From Candidatus Kinetoplastibacterium galatii TCC219 (GTDB taxonomy: Bacteria > Pseudomonadota > Gammaproteobacteria > Burkholderiales > Burkholderiaceae_B), in contig NC_020284.1 in assembly GCF_000340905.1 (NCBI RefSeq), forward strand, positions 372,001 through 436,000: DNA of 64,000 bases. The letters are read 5' to 3'. Of this stretch, positions 10,038-18,505 are shown in pieces (within the stretch, counting starts at the first letter, position 1; each line of letters begins with the position of its first letter). A program made the position numbers and the translations under genes. Under the pieces are notes generated by a model, which made no database searches, was not told the origin of the DNA, and saw nothing but the letters and a program-made list of their open reading frames with translations.

Positions 10038-10424
10038 TTACATTGATAGTATAACTTCAATCTCAAATTTCGCACCTTTTGGTAAACTAGATACTTCTAA
10101 AGTAGTTCTAGCTGGGAACGGTTTTGGAAACAAATCAGACATTATACTATTAACTGTTTCAAATTTACTTAAATCAGTTAAATATAAAGTAGTTTTAATA
10201 ATATTATCTAAAGATGCTCCTGAAGCCTCTATAACACATATCATGTTTTTAAAAGCTTGTTTAACTTGTAGATCAAAGCTTCTGTCTTCAAGTTTTCCTG
10301 TGCTTGGATCTAAGCCTATTTGTCCAGATAAAAATACCATTTTGTTAGGAGAACAGGATACTGCCTGAGAATATGGTCCTACAGCAGCTGGCGCTTTATC
10401 AGTGTGAATTATTTGTTTATTCAT
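10038..10424 (-). CDS. ridA: RidA family reactive intermediate deaminase
   Basis: RidA hydrolyses reactive enamine/imine intermediates made by PLP enzymes such as threonine dehydratase. The 128-residue protein has the family signature, with PARTTLEV (R106, substrate carboxylate binding) and the C-terminal EIEVI acidic motif near 121-125. GPYSQA near the N-terminus and SGQIGLDP in the middle are also diagnostic. It lies 18 bp downstream of fpr and upstream of recG on the same strand. Function is assigned by family. Confidence 0.95.
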   Translation of the reverse strand: MNKQIIHTDKAPAAVGPYSQAVSCSPNKMVFLSGQIGLDPSTGKLEDRSFDLQVKQAFKNMICVIEASGASLDNIIKTTLYLTDLSKFETVNSIMSDLFPKPFPARTTLEVSSLPKGAKFEIEVILSM

Positions 10425-10442
10425 AAAAATTTACCTTAAAAA

Positions 10443-11237
10443 TTAATTATTAACAAAAGCTCTTTCTATTACATAATCACCAACTCCATTTACATTTGAA
10501 GAAGCCTTGAAGCCTAGTTCATCTAAGATTTTGCTTATATCCATCAAAGCTTGAGGACTACCGCAAATCATAGCACGATCGGTTTTACAATCTATGTTTG
10601 ATAGTCCTGTCTTATTAAAGAATTCATCAGAATTTATTAAATTAGTTATCCTAGAATTGCTATAAAAATCTTGTCTGGTAACAGTAGGATAATAAATTAA
10701 TTTTTCTTTTACCTCACTACCAATCAGTTCATTGTTTGGTAATTGTTCTTCTATCATTTGTTTATAGGCTAATTCATTTATAGATCTTACTGAATGTATA
10801 AGAATTACTTTTTCAAAAATCTCGTAAATCTTGTAGTCCTTTATTATGCTTAAAAAAGGAGCTAGTCCTGTTCCTGTTGCAAATAGAAACAATCTTTTTC
10901 CTGGTTTTAAGTTATCAGTAACTAAAGTGCCGACAGACTTATTGCTCACAAATATTTCATCACCAGTTTTTAATTGTTTTAATTTAGATGTTAATAGTCC
11001 ATTGGGGACTTTTATGCTTAAAAATTCCAAATAATCCTCATAATTAGCACTAGCTATGCTATAAGCTCTCATTAATGGCCTGTCATTAAGCATTAATCCA
11101 ATCATAACAAAATGTCCATTGATGAACCTGAATGATCTGTTTCTAGTTGTCCTGAAAGAAAAGAGTTTCTCACTCCAATGATGGACATCTATAATTTTTT
11201 CAATATTTATATTATTCATTGCAATTTCATATTTCAT
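10443..11237 (-). CDS. fpr: ferredoxin/flavodoxin-NADP+ reductase
   Basis: This 264-residue FAD enzyme transfers electrons between NADPH and ferredoxin or flavodoxin, supplying reductant for Fe-S and radical-SAM enzymes (IspG, RlmN and HemW are encoded in this window). The FAD motif RAYS is at 57-60. The NADP-binding FATGTGLAPF motif is near 119-128, a CGSPQ motif lies near the C-terminus, and the protein ends VIERAFV-N-N. Related bacterial FPRs are about 258 residues and end in the same way. The first ATG is used; an ATG six codons later is also possible. It precedes ridA by 18 bp. Confidence 0.94.
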   Translation of the reverse strand: MKYEIAMNNINIEKIIDVHHWSEKLFSFRTTRNRSFRFINGHFVMIGLMLNDRPLMRAYSIASANYEDYLEFLSIKVPNGLLTSKLKQLKTGDEIFVSNKSVGTLVTDNLKPGKRLFLFATGTGLAPFLSIIKDYKIYEIFEKVILIHSVRSINELAYKQMIEEQLPNNELIGSEVKEKLIYYPTVTRQDFYSNSRITNLINSDEFFNKTGLSNIDCKTDRAMICGSPQALMDISKILDELGFKASSNVNGVGDYVIERAFVNN

Positions 11238-11309
11238 ATAAGATTTATAACTATAATTCGATTATAAAATATAATTTTAAGTAATAGTGTACTTATATTG
11301 TATTTGTAT

Positions 11310-12542
11310 TTATCTTATAAAAATTGCTTGAAGGTCATTAAGAAATTTCCATCCAAGAGGTGTTGCTATAAATTTTTCACTGTTTTTAGATAATAACTTT
11401 CTTTCATAAGCTATATTCAGCTTTTCTTTCATTATATCAACAGACAACCCAGTACGAAATTTAAATAATTGTTTGCTGACACCGTCTTTTAGTCTTAAAA
11501 CATTTAACATAAACTCAAAAGGAAGTTCCTCATTTGAAATATAAATGCTATCAATGATATGGCTATTATTCATTTTCATAGCTTTATTCATCCATAAACT
11601 AGGATTATAAATTCTTTTCTGTCTTATTATCTTATTATGAAAAGATATTTTACTATGCGCACCAGGACCTATACCTAAGTAATCACCAAATGTCCAATAA
11701 TTTACATTATGTATTGATTTGAATCTGTCCTTTGAGTAAGCTGATATTTCATACCTCTTCATTCCTATTTCTCCCAATTCTGATTCTATTAAATCCTCCA
11801 TATCAGACGAGGTATCCTCAGCAGGTAGATCTATTGGTAGTTTTTTTGAGAAAAATGTATTAGGTTCTATTGTAAGATGATATATAGAAAGATGTTTAGT
11901 ATTGAATGATTTCACTAAATTTAAATCATTTACAAAATTATCAATAGTCTGACCAGGTAATGAAAACATTATATCAATATTTACATTTTCCACTAAATTC
12001 TGTGCACAAGAAATTGAGTTTAATGCATCTTGTCTATCATGTATTCTTCCTATTTTTTTTAAATTATTGTTATCAAAACTTTGTACACCTATAGAAAAAC
12101 GATTTATACCGCTCTCTTTAAATCCCTTCATTTTTAATGAATCAACTGTACCAGGATTTACTTCCATAGTTAATTCAGCATTTGGTAAGATCTTTAGATA
12201 TGTTCTTAGCATTTCTAGTATTTTATCTATAGTTTTAACTGATAAAATGCTAGGAGTTCCTCCACCAATAAAAACAGAGATAATAGATCTATTCCATATC
12301 AGTGCCAGTGATTGCTCCAAATCGCATCGTAAAGATTCTAGAAATATTGTTTCGTCAATATTACTTGGATCTTTACTATGAGAATTAAAATCACAATATG
12401 GGCATTTGCTAACACACCACGGGATATGTACATAAATAGATAATGGCGGGAGAGTTTTTATAAAAATATCATTATCAGAATTTATATTGTTATTTTTCTT
12501 TTCTATTTTTATAGGAATTGTAATCATGAAGTTACTATGCAT
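11310..12542 (-). CDS. hemW: HemW-type radical SAM protein (HemN-like, heme chaperone)
   Basis: The 410-residue radical-SAM protein has the CxxxCxxC cluster motif at C43, C47, C50 (PWCVSKCPYCDFNSH). A GGGTPS motif lies near 93-98 and an FQIGVQ-type strand (FSIGVQSF) downstream. PWC followed by KCPYCDFNSH is characteristic of HemW rather than true coproporphyrinogen dehydrogenase HemN. HemW binds heme and is implicated in its delivery. The N-terminus carries about 30 extra residues; an ATG five codons in is an alternative start. Its start overlaps the rdgB stop by 8 bp, the usual rdgB-hemW arrangement. Confidence 0.9.
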   Translation of the reverse strand: MHSNFMITIPIKIEKKNNNINSDNDIFIKTLPPLSIYVHIPWCVSKCPYCDFNSHSKDPSNIDETIFLESLRCDLEQSLALIWNRSIISVFIGGGTPSILSVKTIDKILEMLRTYLKILPNAELTMEVNPGTVDSLKMKGFKESGINRFSIGVQSFDNNNLKKIGRIHDRQDALNSISCAQNLVENVNIDIMFSLPGQTIDNFVNDLNLVKSFNTKHLSIYHLTIEPNTFFSKKLPIDLPAEDTSSDMEDLIESELGEIGMKRYEISAYSKDRFKSIHNVNYWTFGDYLGIGPGAHSKISFHNKIIRQKRIYNPSLWMNKAMKMNNSHIIDSIYISNEELPFEFMLNVLRLKDGVSKQLFKFRTGLSVDIMKEKLNIAYERKLLSKNSEKFIATPLGWKFLNDLQAIFIR

Positions 12543-13142
12543 GCATAATTTTATTTATTAATTTGCCTACTGCAATAGATCTATGGCTTATCAAATTTTT
12601 TTCTTTCATGGTCATTGACGCTATTGTCTTTCCAAATTTTGGTAAGTAAAAATGTGGGTCATAGCCAAATCCATTATTTCCTGACGGCTCATCTACTATC
12701 TCTCCATACAATCTTCCTTCAGAAATCAATGGAGTAGGATCGTCGGGATTATTTAGGAAAACAATAACACTTACATAGTAAGCCTTACGATTATCTATAT
12801 TATTTAAATTTCGTATTAATAAATTATTATTAGAAATCCTGCTATTCGGTTTATCTAATAAAGCATATCTAGCTGAAAATATTCCAGGATAATTATTTAA
12901 AGCATCAACACATAAACCAGAATCCTCTGCTATTGTTGGCAGATTAGTTAATCTAGAAATATGTCTAGCTTTTTCTATTGCATTTTCTATAAAAGTAATA
13001 TGTTTTTCGTTAGTAGCATTAATACCAAATTTGCTTTGAGGTATTATATCTATGGTATTTTTTGAAAAAATATCTACAAACTCTTTAATCTTGTTAGGGT
13101 TTGTAGAAGCTAAAACTAATTTGTTAATTTTTTTAATTCCAT
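12535..13142 (-). CDS. rdgB: XTP/dITP diphosphatase RdgB with a frameshift in an A7 run at codons 3-5
   Basis: RdgB removes non-canonical purine triphosphates (XTP, dITP). A single frame from 13140 to 12535 encodes the family features: a LVLASTNPNK start, TFIENA, AEDSGLCVDAL, PGIFSARY, GFGYDPHFYLP and a KNLISHR C-terminal motif. This frame has no ATG, GTG or TTG before residue 138. The ATG at 13140-13142, with an AGAAG-type ribosome-binding site, begins M-E-L-K-K in a different frame and stops after eight codons. One extra A in the A7 tract (13128-13134) would join them into a 202-residue protein, the normal length. Non-AUG initiation or transcriptional slippage are alternatives to inactivation. 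Confidence 0.85.
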
Positions 13143-13444
13143 CTAAAACTTCTTCTGATTGCAGAAAATATAATTTTCTATTAATTTTTATTAATCTTAT
13201 ACTAATTATTAAAACTACTTAATAATATCACATGCTCTATTTCCAAGAATAGTTTCTAATTCCATTAGATTATTATCCTTTATTAAAAATATTTTGTTAC
13301 GTATAATTAATATTATTGAATATTATAATAATTTTTTATGTATATATTTATAGTATTCTAATTAATAATCTGTTGAGTCATTTTAACTTATTATTATTTA
13401 TAACAGTATGCAAGATGTAATTATTTATTAATGGTAATATAACT
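13143..13444. other. intergenic region between rdgB and argF
   Basis: This is the 302-base divergent space between rdgB (minus) and argF (plus), and it must hold both promoters. It is extremely AT-rich. On the minus strand there is a 16-codon reading frame (13215-13265) preceded by AAAGGA; it resembles nothing I know. A possible argF -35 (TTGAGT, 13373-13378) is followed by TATAAC at 13399-13404, but the 20-bp spacing is poor. RNase PH, often found next to rdgB in related genomes, is not present here. Confidence 0.4.
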
Positions 13445-14383
13445 ATGGAAGAACATTCTTGTAAAAACGTCAATATACGTCATTTTCTACAATTAAAAGA
13501 TCTAACAAAAGAAGAAATTCTTTATGTGTTAAAGCGTGCTAGTTTGATTAAATCAAAATTCAAAAATTATGAAACACACATGCCTTTGCATGATCGTACA
13601 CTAGCTATGATTTTTGAGAAAGCTAGTACAAGAACTAGAGTTTCTTTTGAAGCCGGAATGTATCAAATGGGAGGATCCGTAATCAATCTAACAAATAATG
13701 ATTCTCAACTTGGAAGATCAGAGCCGATTGAAGATACAGCTAAAGTTATATCTAGAATGGTTGATATAGTAATGATTAGAACTTTTGATCAGATTAGAAT
13801 TGAGAAATTTGCTAAACATTCACGTGTACCAGTTATCAATGGTTTGACTAATGAATTCCATCCTTGTCAAATTTTAGCTGATATATTTACTTTCTTAGAA
13901 CATAGAGACTCTATAGTTGGAAAAAAAATAGCATGGATCGGCGATGCTAATAATATGTCTTATACATGGGTGCAAGCAGCTGAAATTCTTGGTTTTACAC
14001 TACACTTTTCCTCTCCTGCCGACTACAAGATGGATAGTTCCATAGTAGGAAATGTTTCAAGTTCTTATTTAAAGCAATTTAATGACCCTAGAGAAGCATG
14101 TAGAGATGTTGATCTCGTGACGACCGATGTCTGGACAAGCATGGGTTATGAATCCGAAAATGTAAAAAGATCGAAAGCTTTTGCTGATTGGATAGTAGAT
14201 GATAGTATGATGTCCATGGCAAACAGTGATGCTTTATTTATGCATTGTCTCCCGGCACATAGAGGTGAGGAAGTAACCGCAAGTGTTATAGATGGCCCTC
14301 AGAGTGTCGTATGGGATGAAGCAGAAAATCGCATGCATGTACAAAAAGCATTAATGGAATTTCTTATACTAGGGAAACTTTAA
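13445..14383 (+). CDS. argF: ornithine carbamoyltransferase
   Basis: ArgF makes citrulline from ornithine and carbamoyl phosphate. The 312-residue protein has the carbamoyl-phosphate loop STRTR (61-65), HPCQ (139-142), the ornithine-side DVWTSMG segment (238-244) and HCLP (267-270), so all catalytic residues are present. Length is typical for anabolic enzymes. It stands alone: no other arg gene is next to it, it has a divergent upstream space, and its own hairpin terminator follows. In trypanosomatid-endosymbiont systems, ornithine carbamoyltransferase is reported as a symbiont contribution to host arginine/urea-cycle metabolism, which fits a solitary gene; here that is an inference. Confidence 0.97.
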   Translation: MEEHSCKNVNIRHFLQLKDLTKEEILYVLKRASLIKSKFKNYETHMPLHDRTLAMIFEKASTRTRVSFEAGMYQMGGSVINLTNNDSQLGRSEPIEDTAKVISRMVDIVMIRTFDQIRIEKFAKHSRVPVINGLTNEFHPCQILADIFTFLEHRDSIVGKKIAWIGDANNMSYTWVQAAEILGFTLHFSSPADYKMDSSIVGNVSSSYLKQFNDPREACRDVDLVTTDVWTSMGYESENVKRSKAFADWIVDDSMMSMANSDALFMHCLPAHRGEEVTASVIDGPQSVVWDEAENRMHVQKALMEFLILGKL

Positions 14384-14388
14384 TATAT

Positions 14389-14428
14389 AAAAATGCCTAT
14401 ATTCAATGAAAGAACTATAGGCATTTTT
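14389..14428 (+). terminator. Rho-independent terminator of argF
   Basis: There is a perfect 12-bp inverted repeat (AAAATGCCTATA and TATAGGCATTTT) with a 14-nt loop, ending in a T-run. It begins 6 bases after the argF stop codon. The symmetrical A/T flanks make it potentially bidirectional, so it could also end minus-strand transcription past tRNA-Val. Confidence 0.9.
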
Positions 14429-14437
14429 ATTCTTGTT

Positions 14438-14513
14438 TGGTGGGTGCTACAGGATTCGAACCTGTGACCTACGCCTTGTAAGGGCGCCGCTCTACCAACT
14501 GAGCTAAGCACCC
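14438..14513 (-). tRNA. tRNA-Val (anticodon TAC)
   Basis: This is a full 76-nt cloverleaf on the minus strand, including an encoded CCA end. The acceptor stem is GGGTGCT pairing with AGCACCC, the D arm is GCTCAGTTGGTAGAGC, the anticodon loop CTTACAA gives UAC, and the T loop is TTCGAAT. It closely resembles other bacterial tRNA-Val(UAC). It lies 9 bases beyond the argF terminator on the opposite strand and downstream of hupB. Confidence 0.96.
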
Positions 14514-14551
14514 TAATTCTCAATCAAGGCCACAACTCAAGATAACATCAC

Positions 14552-14579
14552 ATTCTACACTTAATCTATAAAATAGCAA
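14552..14579 (-). promoter_or_regulatory. putative sigma-70 promoter for tRNA-Val
   Basis: On the minus strand TTGCTA (14574-14579) and TAGAAT (14552-14557) are separated by 16 bases. Transcription would start near 14545, about 30 bases before the mature tRNA 5' end. Sequence match only. Confidence 0.4.
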
Positions 14580-14598
14580 GCATATTTTTCAATACTTA

Positions 14599-14871
14599 TT
14601 AATTTACTGCTTCCTTTAAGGCTTTGCCTGGCTTAAATTTAGGAACTCTGGTTTTTTTGATCTTTATTGTTTCACCGGTACGTGGATTACGTCCTGTTCT
14701 TTCTGCTCTAGTTGATACAGCAAAAGAACCAAAACCTACCAATGTTACAGTATCACCTTTTTTCATTGTGTTTTTAATAGCATCTAGAAAAGAATCTATA
14801 GCTCTATTAGCTGATGCTTTTGATATACCGGCATTAACAGCAATGTGATCAATGAGTTCTGTTTTATTCAT
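14599..14871 (-). CDS. hupB: DNA-binding protein HU
   Basis: This 90-residue HU/IHF-family protein starts [11 protein letters not shown] and has the DNA-binding arm with RNPRTGE around 61-67 and the closing [11 protein letters not shown] motif. Length is exactly that of HU. It compacts and bends DNA and is probably the main nucleoid protein here. The AATG context and a purine-rich leader precede the start. The nearest upstream gene, rlmB, is 200 bases away, so hupB likely has its own promoter. The choice of HU over IHF rests on length and N-terminus. Confidence 0.95.
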   Translation of the reverse strand: MNKTELIDHIAVNAGISKASANRAIDSFLDAIKNTMKKGDTVTLVGFGSFAVSTRAERTGRNPRTGETIKIKKTRVPKFKPGKALKEAVN

Positions 14872-15071
14872 TTATATTATCCTTTAAAAATTTGAAGACT
14901 GGAGTATTGAAGCTTGATTACAATCTCAACTAAACATTAACATGCATACTGCATGTGAAATTTAAATATCACAATTTAGATCTATAACCATTATTAGGCA
15001 TTGTTACTAATAACGATGTCAAGCATAAATAAATTTAAAATGTTGTTTTTGATATTTATTTAGCTAAATTG

Positions 15072-15827
15072 TTACAATATATTTATAAATTTTCTTTGAC
15101 GTACTGTTTCATACAGACAGATGGCTGTAGCAACTCCTACATTTAGACTCATTACATTACCAATCATAGGAATTTTGACAACTTCATCACACGTTTCTCT
15201 TGTTAACCGGCGCATTCCCTTACCTTCAGAACCAACAACCCAGGCTATTGGTCTATTTGTATTTACTTCATATATGCTTTTACAAGCATTACTATCAGTT
15301 CCTATTAGTGTTATTCCATAATCCTTAAGTAATCTCATAGTTCTTGCAAGATTTGTCACTGATATATAGGGCACCGTATCAGAGGCACCACAAGACACTT
15401 TACTTACTACTGGATTAGTAATATTCGCTGAACGATCGCGAGGGGATATTATAGCATCGACCCCTGATGCATTAGCTGAACGAAAACATGATCCCAAATT
15501 GTGTGGATCTGTTATTTCATCAAGAATTAATAACAAAGGATTTTCACTATTAGAATCAAGCACATCTTCTATACTTGCGATTTTCGTATTAGACTTGATG
15601 CAAGCTGCCACAACACCTTGATTTTTTACACCATTAGATAAATTATTTAGCCTATCTGACTCAACGTAACATAGTTCACATTTATTTTCCTCAGCTTTTT
15701 TAATAAGATCTAAGGTCCTTTTGTCTTTTCGTTTACTATCTATATATATTATTCTTATAGAAGCAGGGTCTTGATTTAATCTCATTAATACAGAATGGAA
15801 ACCAATCATAGTTTGCGTGGAAGACAT
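15072..15827 (-). CDS. rlmB: 23S rRNA 2'-O-methyltransferase RlmB (G2251)
   Basis: This is a 251-residue SPOUT-class methyltransferase. An N-terminal substrate-binding domain (about 1-75) is followed by three SpoU motifs: NLGSCFRSA near 110-118, VVGSEGKG near 197-204, and IPMIGNVMSLNVGVA around 219-233, the knotted SAM-binding region. The family 2'-O-methylates G2251 in the peptidyltransferase P loop of 23S rRNA. It lies downstream of rnr, the common rnr-rlmB order. TrmH-family relatives differ mainly in the N-terminal domain, so the exact target nucleotide is inferred. Confidence 0.92.
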   Translation of the reverse strand: MSSTQTMIGFHSVLMRLNQDPASIRIIYIDSKRKDKRTLDLIKKAEENKCELCYVESDRLNNLSNGVKNQGVVAACIKSNTKIASIEDVLDSNSENPLLLILDEITDPHNLGSCFRSANASGVDAIISPRDRSANITNPVVSKVSCGASDTVPYISVTNLARTMRLLKDYGITLIGTDSNACKSIYEVNTNRPIAWVVGSEGKGMRRLTRETCDEVVKIPMIGNVMSLNVGVATAICLYETVRQRKFINIL

Positions 15828-15909
15828 ATATTTAAATCCTAAAATTTATAGAATGCATTAGAATTATTCTAAACATGTCAATTATCGCTATAATCTTTAC
15901 ATAATCAAG

Positions 15910-18162
15910 CTATTTATTATCAGTGAAATCTTTCAAGATACATAAATATATTTGTCCTGATTCAATGACAACTTTATTTATTTTTACCTGTACAGTATCG
16001 CCGATCTGATAACGTTTATTAGATATATCACATTCTATGTATTTTAATACTTTATTAAGTTTAAATTTATTTGTTAATTCTATTATAGGTACAAAACCAT
16101 CTATTTTTAAAGAATCTATAGTAACAAAAATACCAGTGCTTACTACAGCAGAAATTACACCATAAAATGACTCACCTTCAAATTTTTGAGCAAAAACACA
16201 TTTCAACCAATTATCAGCATATCTTGATGCCTCAAAAGCCCTTCTTTCATAAGATGATGTAAGACTTGCTATCACCTCTAACTCATCATATGAATAAACA
16301 GGTTGTGTTTTATTTAAATTAGAGCATCTATCATGATGATAAATTATGTTTTTTATTATGCGATGATTAATTAAATCAGGATATCTCCTTATAGGAGAAG
16401 TAAAATGAGTGTATAAATCATATGAAAGTCCGAAATGTCCAATATTATCAACACTATAAGTAGCAGTCTGTAGTGATTGCAGTAATAGTGTCTGTAATAT
16501 GTTAAATTTATGATGGTTGGATATTAATTCAAGTAAATTATGATAATGTTTTGGTTTGTTAAGATTATTTGATACATTTATTCCTATGTGATTTAGGAAT
16601 ATCTTTAGATTTTTTATACTCTCTCTAGAAGGTTTATCGTGTATCCTATAGATGCACTCAAATTTATTTTTTTCTATAAAATAAGCAGCACAAGTATTAG
16701 CCAACAACATACATTCTTCAACAATCCGATGAGCGTCATTTCTTTTTCTGAGCGCTATATCAGAAATTTTTCCGCTATTATCAAATAAAATTTGAGTTTC
16801 TTGTATATTAAAGTCGATTGCGCCTCTATCAATGCGTTTCTCTATTAGAATATTAAATAATTTGCCTAGATCATTAATATTTTTATTAATTAAGGCATCT
16901 TGTGTAATATCTACACCATTTCTGATATCTAAAACCTTATTGTAAGTTAATCTTTCTTTTGAATTTATAATTGCTTCATAAAATTTACAGTTATCTCTGA
17001 TTTCTTTATCTGATGATTTTGGTGAAATTAATAACTCACATACTAAAACTAATCTATCTTTTCTAGGCAATAATGAACATATATCATTAGATAATTTTTC
17101 AGGCAACATCGGTATCACTTCATTCGAAAAGTAAATACTAGTACCTCTTTCTAAAGCTGTTTTATCTAAAACGCTATCTTTTTTAACGTAATGACTAACA
17201 TCAGCAATTGCGACAAATAGTCTGTATGAGGTTTTTTTTCTGTTGCCTTGATTAACACATATTTCTTCACAATAAATAGCATCATCAAAGTCTCTAGCAT
17301 TATCATCATCTATGGTTATAAATGGCAAATTGCGTAGGTCGGTTCTAGTCTTTAAATCATACTCTGTTATATCGCTTGATATAAGTTCAGACTGATTGAT
17401 AGTTTCTTTTGAAAAAAGATTAGGAATATTAAAATTTTCTATAGCTATTTTGTTTTCTATTTGATTTTCGTGTATATCTCCAATAAAACTTGTTATAACG
17501 CCAAGTGGTTGGAATTGTTGTGATGGCTGTCTGGTAATTTTTATACAAACCACACAATCATTTTTTAAGTTAAAATCACTAGAATTAGTTATGATTATTT
17601 TTCTATTAATATTATTATTTATAGGGATACATAGAGATAAACCTTCTTCTATTATAGTTTTCCCTAATAGTCTGCTTGTGGATCTTTTTACAACCTCAAC
17701 TATAATAAATTCATTTTTTTTTGTTTTTGAGTTCACTTTCTTTTTAACATTTACCCAATCCCCGTGAAAAACTTTCATCATTTCTTTTGGTGAAATATAT
17801 AGGTTGTTTTTTTTGTTAATATCTTGTTTTAAGAACCCATTTCCAGATTTTGTATATATTACTTGACCATATATGAATTTAGTTTTTTTATTTTCTCTTA
17901 GAACATCTTTATCTATAGTAATTTGACTATCTCTTTCCATAGCAAATAAACGTTTATCTATTCCTAATAAGGTTGTTTCATCCTTTATAGAAAAAATATT
18001 TATTAGTTCCGATTTAACAATAACTCCAGTTTCTCTTATGACTGATAAAATATCTTCGCGACTTGGAACATGTGGATCTGCCCAAATGCTATTAGAATAT
18101 GGTAATGTTTTTGTATTAGTATAGTTAATATCTTTTAATTTTGTATCTTTTAATTTTGCCAA
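15910..18162 (-). CDS. rnr: ribonuclease R
   Basis: RNase R is a 3'-5' exoribonuclease that degrades structured RNA and takes part in rRNA quality control. The 750-residue protein has an N-terminal helix-turn-helix-like and cold-shock region. The RNB catalytic domain follows, with the ITIDDDNARDFDDA metal site (D residues near 285-294), and a single C-terminal S1 domain. E. coli RNase R (813 residues) continues into a lysine-rich tail after S1. Here the protein stops within about ten residues of the S1 fold, so the basic tail is missing. It starts 69 bases from tRNA-Leu on the opposite strand. Confidence 0.94.
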   Translation of the reverse strand: MAKLKDTKLKDINYTNTKTLPYSNSIWADPHVPSREDILSVIRETGVIVKSELINIFSIKDETTLLGIDKRLFAMERDSQITIDKDVLRENKKTKFIYGQVIYTKSGNGFLKQDINKKNNLYISPKEMMKVFHGDWVNVKKKVNSKTKKNEFIIVEVVKRSTSRLLGKTIIEEGLSLCIPINNNINRKIIITNSSDFNLKNDCVVCIKITRQPSQQFQPLGVITSFIGDIHENQIENKIAIENFNIPNLFSKETINQSELISSDITEYDLKTRTDLRNLPFITIDDDNARDFDDAIYCEEICVNQGNRKKTSYRLFVAIADVSHYVKKDSVLDKTALERGTSIYFSNEVIPMLPEKLSNDICSLLPRKDRLVLVCELLISPKSSDKEIRDNCKFYEAIINSKERLTYNKVLDIRNGVDITQDALINKNINDLGKLFNILIEKRIDRGAIDFNIQETQILFDNSGKISDIALRKRNDAHRIVEECMLLANTCAAYFIEKNKFECIYRIHDKPSRESIKNLKIFLNHIGINVSNNLNKPKHYHNLLELISNHHKFNILQTLLLQSLQTATYSVDNIGHFGLSYDLYTHFTSPIRRYPDLINHRIIKNIIYHHDRCSNLNKTQPVYSYDELEVIASLTSSYERRAFEASRYADNWLKCVFAQKFEGESFYGVISAVVSTGIFVTIDSLKIDGFVPIIELTNKFKLNKVLKYIECDISNKRYQIGDTVQVKINKVVIESGQIYLCILKDFTDNK

Positions 18163-18231
18163 TGTTAGTATTTCCGTATATAATTTATCGCTTAGGTTTT
18201 GTTTGATAGCTTGTTCTAATTATTCAAACTT

Positions 18232-18318
18232 GCCCAGATGGCGGAATTGGTAGACGCGCATGGTTCAGGTCCATGTGTCTTTAATGACTTGGAGGTTCAA
18301 GTCCTCTTCTGGGCACCA
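18232..18318 (+). tRNA. tRNA-Leu (anticodon CAG)
   Basis: This is an 87-nt tRNA with an encoded CCA. The acceptor stem is GCCCAGA pairing with TCTGGGC, the anticodon loop TTCAGGT gives CAG, and there is the long class II variable arm expected for leucine. The T loop has TTCAAGT. It is divergent from rnr and about 100 bases before tRNA-Met. Confidence 0.95.
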
Positions 18319-18393
18319 TAGAGTTTTCTATATTATATTTTTAATATTTATTATTTTTATTTGTAAAATTATTATTATACATTCAAATAATTA

Positions 18394-18402
18394 TGTTAGA
18401 AT
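18394..18402 (+). promoter_or_regulatory. putative extended -10 promoter for tRNA-Met
   Basis: TGTTAGAAT matches an extended -10 element (TGn + TAGAAT). It lies 18 bases before the tRNA 5' end, so transcription would start near 18409. No good -35 is visible, which is typical of extended -10 promoters. The 100-base gap after tRNA-Leu supports a separate promoter. Confidence 0.45.
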
Positions 18403-18419
18403 CGAATTGTCGTGAAAGT

Positions 18420-18496
18420 GGCGCATTAGCTCAGTCGGTTAGAGCGACGGAATCATAATCCGCAGGTCCCCTGTTCGAGTCAGGGATGCGCCACCA
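18420..18496 (+). tRNA. tRNA-Met, elongator (anticodon CAT)
   Basis: This is a 77-nt cloverleaf with encoded CCA. The acceptor GGCGCAT pairs perfectly with ATGCGCC, the D arm is GCTCAGTCGGTTAGAGC, and the anticodon loop is ATCATAA. It has a normal first base pair, so it is not the initiator. The other CAT tRNA in the window (39733-39811) looks more like tRNA-Ile2, leaving this one as elongator methionine, but exchange of the two calls is possible. The first anticodon-stem pair is an A-C mismatch. It ends only 9 bases from the purB stop on the opposite strand. Confidence 0.85.
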
Positions 18497-18505
18497 CTGT
18501 CCCTT

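Noticed and set aside
12535..12729. A separate 64-residue protein before hemW
   Set aside because: It is the C-terminal third of RdgB. The same frame continues upstream without a stop to 13140.
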